56,721 bases of DNA from contig JAGVOT010000013.1 in NCBI GenBank assembly GCA_020052615.1, positions 1 through 56,721 on the forward strand. The letters run 5' to 3'. The stretch's first letter is position 1; each line of letters begins with the position of its first letter. This document shows positions 52,264-56,721 of the stretch, one piece after another. Made by a program: the position numbers and the translations under genes. Below the pieces are notes generated by a model. It was not told the DNA's origin. It saw nothing but the letters and a program-made list of their open reading frames with translations, and did not search any database. The stretch comes from Nitrospirota bacterium. GTDB taxonomy: Bacteria; Nitrospirota; UBA9217.

Positions 52264-52455
52264 GGCCGACGCGGACACTGTCATTGACGCAGAAGAGGCG
52301 GCTTGGTACTACGATAAAGGCGGAAGAATCAATCAGGTCCTGATGCTTCTCGCAATTCTTTGGTTTCGCAGTATCCCGCCGGGATCAGATCTTTATCAGG
52401 GTAAATCAGGGTCAAAGGTTCTTTGTAGGCCGGGAACCGGACAAAGGAGACGCGC
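52264..52455. repeat. Gene-free interval with a TTTGAC-type dispersed repeat
   Basis: GATCTTTATCAGGGTAAATC followed by AGGGTCAAAGGTTCTTTG (52387-52424), the inverse of the TTTGACxCTGAT family seen at 7.4, 41.2 and 43.3 kb. No coding potential is seen before the methyltransferase-like gene. Confidence 0.5.
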
Positions 52456-53025
52456 ATGGCAGTGAAGGACACCGTACACTACAAATTGACCAAGGTGACG
52501 ACGAAGACGGTCCTCGCCGGCATCGTGGGCATCGTCATGTTCTTCCTGGCGAAGGACAAGGACCTTGCACCTGTCTGGTTCATTACGGGCGCCGCCGTCA
52601 CGCTCGCCGGTGAATGGCTCAGGCTGTGGGCCGCCGGCCACCTTCGAAAGAACAAGCAGCTGACCACGACGGGGCCTTACTCGTATGTGAAGAACCCTCT
52701 CTACATCGGTACGCTGCTCATCACTATCGGCTACAGCGCCATGGCCATGAACATATGGATCATGGTCGCGGGCTTCATCTGGTTCTTCATCTACTACGCG
52801 CCGTATAAGAAGAAGCAGGAGAACGAGAAGCTCATCGGCAGCTTCGGCGCCGCCTGGACCGAGTTCGACAAGGCCGTGCCGGATTACCTCCCGCGCATCA
52901 CCCCGTACCCCGGCAGGGGAACGAGCCGCTGGAGCTGGGAGGTCGTGAAGGAGAATTCCGAGCACGAGACCGCCGCCGCCGTTTTCGTCGGCTTCGCCGT
53001 CATGCTGTACCTGCTGGTGCGGTAA
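52456..53025 (+). CDS. Isoprenylcysteine carboxyl methyltransferase-like membrane protein
   Basis: 189 residues. Three or four transmembrane segments (TVLAGIVGIVMFFLAKD, WFITGAAVTLAGEWLRLWAA, IWIMVAGFIWFFIYYAPYKK and a C-terminal AAVFVGFAVMLYLLV). The family motif TTTGPYSYVKNPLYIGTLL and the later EFDKAVPDYLPRI show it belongs to the ICMT/PEMT-like group, where this segment binds SAM. Bacterial members methylate lipids or unknown membrane substrates. AAAGGAGA precedes ATG 52456. Monocistronic. Confidence 0.87.
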   Translation: MAVKDTVHYKLTKVTTKTVLAGIVGIVMFFLAKDKDLAPVWFITGAAVTLAGEWLRLWAAGHLRKNKQLTTTGPYSYVKNPLYIGTLLITIGYSAMAMNIWIMVAGFIWFFIYYAPYKKKQENEKLIGSFGAAWTEFDKAVPDYLPRITPYPGRGTSRWSWEVVKENSEHETAAAVFVGFAVMLYLLVR

Positions 53026-53132
53026 CGACCATCAGGCTTCCCCGTGCCGCCCTCGGCGGTCCTGTCGTGATCGACGGGGAACGCGCTGCTTGGGGATACT
53101 CGCATCACCCTGTTCCGAAGGGGTGGTCCGCA

Positions 53133-56100
53133 ATGAACAGTGCCCAGATCCTCGGTTATCCCCTGCTGCTGCTCTCGGCGCTCGAGCTTTTCCTCGGCAT
53201 TCTGCTGCTGAGGCAGAATCCCCGCAACAGCCCCGTCAATAAGGCCACCGCAGCCTGTGCCTTCGCGGCCGCTCTCTGGTCCCTTAGCGCCGCCTTCATG
53301 TATATCCGCGTTTCCCTCGGAATGGACTTCATCTTCTTCGCCCGGGCGAGCTGGATAGGGTGGTTCACGGTCCCCACGGCGCTCCAGACCGTCCTGTTCC
53401 TGAGGGATGAACAAAGCCGCAAGGCACGCATGACGGGGTATGTCCTGTATCCGTTCTGGTTCGCGGTGCTCTGTCTCTGCCTGTTCACCGACCTGATCGT
53501 CACGGACGGCTATGTGCCGATCCCGTACAGCAACAGCCCCGGCCCTCTGGAGATGTATTTCCGCCTTGTCGGCGGACTGATGGTGTTCTGGCTCATCTTT
53601 GAGATCGTCCGGCTCAGGCGGCAGGTCACGGGATACCGGCGCTTCCAGCTCAGCTATTACCTCTATGGCACGGTCATCTTCGGGACCGGCGGCGCCGTCG
53701 TCGGCGGTTTTTTGCAATTATTCACCGGGCACGGTCTTGAGCCGTCGCTCAGCGCCTACACCAGCTTCCCCTGGGTCCTGATGATCTTTTACGCCATCTC
53801 CCGGCACCGTCTTTTCGACATCCGTCTCATCTTTTCCCGCACCGTATCCATCCTGCTCCTGTCGTTCTTTATATCAGCGCTGCAGTTCGAGCTCTTTAAA
53901 CTGCTGGAGCCCATTGCCGGCGCCGTTGCGTCCATCTTCATCTCGGTCCCGATCATCGGGGTCATCTTCTTTGCCACGCCGCTCAGCAGGAACGTGCAGC
54001 GATGGATCAACGACCTGGTTCTCGGCGGCCGGTACCAGTACCAGAAGATGCTGAAGGAATCGGCCAACGCCATGATCACCATCCTGCATCGCGACGAGCT
54101 CCTCCGGTATATCGTCGAAAGCGTCCGGAGCGGACTGGGCGTCAAGGAGGCCCTTCTGTACCTGGCAGGGCCGAACGATGTCTATTCAACGCGCAACTGC
54201 GCAGAGGTCAATGTGGATACGGTTGACGGGTGCGTCCTGCCGCATAATATTGTGGAGTGTCTCAGGAACACCGGGCAGCCGATCATCAGCGAGGAGATAG
54301 CACTCAGCGCACCCGCCGCGGGCGGTCTGGTGGAGACGATCGGGAGGATGCAGGCGGAGCTGATCCTCCCGCTGACCTCCAAGGGGCAGATGCTGGGCGT
54401 GCTGACCCTGGGGAAGCGGCAGAACGGAGACCCCTATCTCCAGAGCGATATCGATGTGCTGCAGACGGTCGCCGGCCACGCGGCGGTTGCGATCGAGAAT
54501 GCCCATCTGTTCGAGGACGCCGGCAAGGCCCGGGCGAACCTCCGGGAGAGCGAGAATATCTTTCGCACCCTGGCGGAAACGACGACCGCCGGCATCTTCA
54601 TCCTCCGGTCGGACCGGATCCTTTATGCCAACAATGCCAGCGTTCGTTTGAGCGGATACAGCATCGATGAACTGCTGACCATGAGCCCGTGGGTCATCAT
54701 CCATCCGGAGCACCGAAGCGCTACGCGCGAGCGCGGAAGCGCGATCCTGCACGGTCAGCCGATCTCGCCCCAGAACGAGTTCAAGTTCATTACCAAAGAG
54801 GGGATGGAGCGGTGGGCGTTGTCGACCTCGGCTGCCATCGATCTGCAGGGGGATCCCGCTCTCATCACGACCCTCGTGGACGTTACGGACCACAAGAAGG
54901 CAGAGGAGGATCGGGCCAAGCTGTACCGGGAGAACGAAAAATACTATCGCGATCGGATCGCGGAGCAGGAGCGGTTCAGCGCCGTCCTGAGCGCGACGAG
55001 TGACGGGTTCCTGATCGTGAATGAACAGAACAGGATCGTATTCGTCAACGACGCCTATTGCCGGATGTCCGGATACGGCCGCGATGAACTCCTGAAGAGG
55101 TCGATCGCCGACCTGGAGGCTGAGGAAAGCCCGGACGTCGTCAGGGAGCATATTGACCGGATACGGGATAAGGGATATGACCGGTTCGAGACGCGGCACC
55201 GTCGCAGGGACGGCACCTTGATCGACCTTGAGATCAGCGTGAACCGGTACCGGGATGAGCGTACGTTCTTCTCGTTCCTTCGCGACATCACCGACCGCAA
55301 GCAGGCAGAATTGGAGAAGGCCAGGCTGGATGAGGAGAATCTCAGGTTCTACCAGGAAAGGATCGCCGAGCAGGAGCGCCTTGCCGCGGTGCTGCGCGCG
55401 ACGAACGACGGCTTCTGCATCATGGGGAACGACACCCGGTTCCAGCATGTCAATGATGCCTGGTGCCTGATGATGGGGTACACACGCGACGAAATGCTGT
55501 CCCTGACCATTGCCGACCTGGAAGTTCAACAGTCACCGGACGATGTCCAGCGGCATCTCCAGGATGTTCGCGATCATGGGCACGGCCTGGTCGAGACACG
55601 GCACCGGCGCAGGGACGGCACGGAGATCGATGTGGAGATCAGCATCAACTATTACAGCAAGGAGAATGTTTTCTTCTCGTTCCTCCGGGACATTTCGGAA
55701 CGCAAACGGTCCGAGCGTGAGCGCGAGCGAATGGTTGCGGAGAAGGAGAAGATCCTGAAGGACCTTCACGACGGCATCGGCGGGTTGACGTCGAACATCA
55801 ATCTGCTGGCCGAACTGGCACGTAAGAATGATGATCTTCAGTCGGTCAGGAATTCCCTGGCCACGATCTCCGATCTGTCCCGTGAGAGCCTTTCGGAGAT
55901 CCGTTCGTTCATTCAAAGCCTCGATGCAAAGGAGCTGAGCTGGCATGCGATCGCTGCCGAGTTCCGGAGCCTGGGGAACACGATCATTGTGCCCCATGGC
56001 ATGGCTTTCTCTCTCGACGCGCAGGTGGTTGCGCAGACCGGCGGACCGAGCAGCACGGTCAGCATGAACCTGTTCCGGATTTACAAGGAATCGCTGGCGA

Positions 56101-56324
56101 ACGTCATCAAGCACGCGAAGGCATCGGTCGTCGCTGTTGCATTTACCGTCGGCAGTGGACGAGTGGTCCTCGAAATCCGCGACAACGGCATCGGGCTGGA
56201 CGGCAGGGGCGTAAGCGGACGGGGCCTTCCGAACATGAAAAGCCGCGCCGAGGAAATGGGCGGATCCCTCGCCGTGACCTCGAACAGCGGGACCCGGGTC
56301 CATCTCGAACTGCCCATACCCTGA
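53133..56324 (+). CDS. Multi-PAS sensor histidine kinase, NarL-type (HisKA_3)
   Basis: 1063 residues. An N-terminal sensor with about eight membrane helices (to ~residue 300) precedes a GAF domain (~320-445) and three PAS domains. PAS 2 and PAS 3 are near-duplicates; both contain GFxI, DxETRHRRRDGT and FFSFLRDI. Then comes HisKA_3 with KILKDLHDGIGGLTSNINLL (His ~877), and HATPase_c with FRIYKESLANVIKHA, VLEIRDNGIGLDG and GRGLPNMKSRAEEMGGSL. HisKA_3 kinases usually pair with NarL/FixJ regulators, none of which is encoded in the window. ATG 53133 is used; the frame is open from 53067. Its stop codon overlaps operator site C. Confidence 0.93.
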   Translation: MNSAQILGYPLLLLSALELFLGILLLRQNPRNSPVNKATAACAFAAALWSLSAAFMYIRVSLGMDFIFFARASWIGWFTVPTALQTVLFLRDEQSRKARMTGYVLYPFWFAVLCLCLFTDLIVTDGYVPIPYSNSPGPLEMYFRLVGGLMVFWLIFEIVRLRRQVTGYRRFQLSYYLYGTVIFGTGGAVVGGFLQLFTGHGLEPSLSAYTSFPWVLMIFYAISRHRLFDIRLIFSRTVSILLLSFFISALQFELFKLLEPIAGAVASIFISVPIIGVIFFATPLSRNVQRWINDLVLGGRYQYQKMLKESANAMITILHRDELLRYIVESVRSGLGVKEALLYLAGPNDVYSTRNCAEVNVDTVDGCVLPHNIVECLRNTGQPIISEEIALSAPAAGGLVETIGRMQAELILPLTSKGQMLGVLTLGKRQNGDPYLQSDIDVLQTVAGHAAVAIENAHLFEDAGKARANLRESENIFRTLAETTTAGIFILRSDRILYANNASVRLSGYSIDELLTMSPWVIIHPEHRSATRERGSAILHGQPISPQNEFKFITKEGMERWALSTSAAIDLQGDPALITTLVDVTDHKKAEEDRAKLYRENEKYYRDRIAEQERFSAVLSATSDGFLIVNEQNRIVFVNDAYCRMSGYGRDELLKRSIADLEAEESPDVVREHIDRIRDKGYDRFETRHRRRDGTLIDLEISVNRYRDERTFFSFLRDITDRKQAELEKARLDEENLRFYQERIAEQERLAAVLRATNDGFCIMGNDTRFQHVNDAWCLMMGYTRDEMLSLTIADLEVQQSPDDVQRHLQDVRDHGHGLVETRHRRRDGTEIDVEISINYYSKENVFFSFLRDISERKRSERERERMVAEKEKILKDLHDGIGGLTSNINLLAELARKNDDLQSVRNSLATISDLSRESLSEIRSFIQSLDAKELSWHAIAAEFRSLGNTIIVPHGMAFSLDAQVVAQTGGPSSTVSMNLFRIYKESLANVIKHAKASVVAVAFTVGSGRVVLEIRDNGIGLDGRGVSGRGLPNMKSRAEEMGGSLAVTSNSGTRVHLELPIP

Positions 56325-56373
56325 AAATACCCCGCCTTTCTGTTTGACGCACCCGTTACTTTTGTGTTACAAA
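56316..56373 (+). promoter_or_regulatory. Promoter with tandem ATACCC(C/T) operator (site C)
   Basis: ATACCCT (56316-56322), GAAA, ATACCCC (56327-56333), ten bases, TTGACG (56344-56349), 17- or 18-bp spacer, TTACAA/TACAAA. The first heptamer covers the kinase stop codon. It drives the secreted protein starting at 56603, implying a long (~220-nt) leader with no gene. Confidence 0.6.
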
Positions 56374-56602
56374 CGTAAACTATTCTTTGCGACCTGCCTT
56401 GAGCAAGCATTACTGCATTAAGCGTTACAAAACCGAATAGATAGTTAAAGAACCGTTGCAAGGGCTTTTTTCGCATGGGAAGGGTCATTTCAGCTGCTAC
56501 GTTTTATTTCTGATGGAACTTCTTTCCGTTTGTCCAGCGCGAACATCTCGTCCTGTAGTTACGAACGGATCGGCACGCTATTTTGATTTGGGGGAGGTTT
56601 CT

Positions 56603-56721
56603 GTGGGGAGGCTTTGTCTTAGCGGGAGAGCTGTGCGTTCATCGCTGCTGTCCATGGCAATGGCAGCATGTTGTCTGATCGTTCCTCAGCCAGCCTTGGC
56701 CGACGTCGCAGACCTCGAGAA
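56603..56721 (+). CDS. Secreted protein, N-terminal fragment (runs off window)
   Basis: GTG 56603 has GGGGGAGG five bases upstream. The 39 visible residues begin VGRLCLSGRAVRSS and contain a signal peptide, LLSMAMAACCLIVPQPALA, with a likely cut after ALA, leaving DVADLE. The rest lies outside the window, so the family cannot be named. It is expressed from operator site C, and by analogy with site A may belong to surface polysaccharide export or matrix. Confidence 0.6.
   Translation, partial: MGRLCLSGRAVRSSLLSMAMAACCLIVPQPALADVADLE

Overview
The window is a chromosomal stretch of a GC-rich, diderm, probably anaerobic bacterium. Supporting features are lipoproteins and outer-membrane proteins, a secreted eight-heme c-type cytochrome, CooT- and ComFB-type small proteins, a heterodisulfide-reductase-like iron-sulfur protein and selenocysteine machinery. 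The gene content resembles Nitrospirota or Desulfobacterota (Geobacter-like) genomes. This placement is inferred from gene families only; no database search was possible.

Layout. 0-5.3 kb: end of a surface-polysaccharide cluster (radical SAM protein, methyltransferase, WbsX/GH99-like protein, GT4 and GT2 glycosyltransferases), then a small ORF-less group II intron. 5.9-12.6 kb: ABC-2 exporter, nitroreductase, purine permease, beta-hydroxyacid dehydrogenase, GYD protein, predicted outer-membrane DUF3187 protein. 12.7-19 kb: two-component pair with an ArsR-like response regulator, ComFB protein, octaheme cytochrome lipoprotein, CooT, LysR regulator. 19-31.2 kb (minus strand): a housekeeping run reading DksA-like protein, tRNA-Met, tilS, hpt, ftsH, folP, cdaA, cdaR, glmM, a small conserved protein and comEC. 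It links c-di-AMP synthesis to cell-wall precursor supply and envelope proteolysis. 31.5-39 kb: an M1-like peptidase/ChaN/PDZ fusion, small zinc-ribbon protein, lone receiver protein, FlgT_N-like secreted protein, Mth938-rtcA pair, decayed endonuclease V. 39-45 kb: an L,D-transpeptidase/Mur ligase fusion, DUF554 protein, lysine-rich peptide, RlpA, leucyl aminopeptidase.

45-51 kb appears to be a partly decayed selenium/sulfur region. It holds a LysR regulator of the type seen with selenium metabolism, a double rhodanese, a complete tRNA-Sec gene (selC), a broken acyl-CoA dehydratase activase, an Hdr-like Fe-S protein, a DsrE-like gene without a start codon, and a YedF-like gene split by a run of 14 T. 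51-56.7 kb: an OB-fold-like secreted protein, a lipopolysaccharide-kinase-like protein, an isoprenylcysteine-methyltransferase-like membrane protein, a large multi-PAS NarL-type histidine kinase, and the start of a secreted protein.

The main non-coding discovery is a shared promoter architecture at about 4.2, 35.0 and 56.3 kb. Each has two ATACCCC heptamers separated by 4 bp, then exactly 10 bp, then a TTG-type -35 box. This looks like an undescribed small regulon joining polysaccharide, receiver-domain and secreted-protein genes. Other non-coding structure includes dispersed TTTGACACTGAT-type repeats, heptamer arrays into which tilS runs, and a REP-like palindrome translated inside folP.
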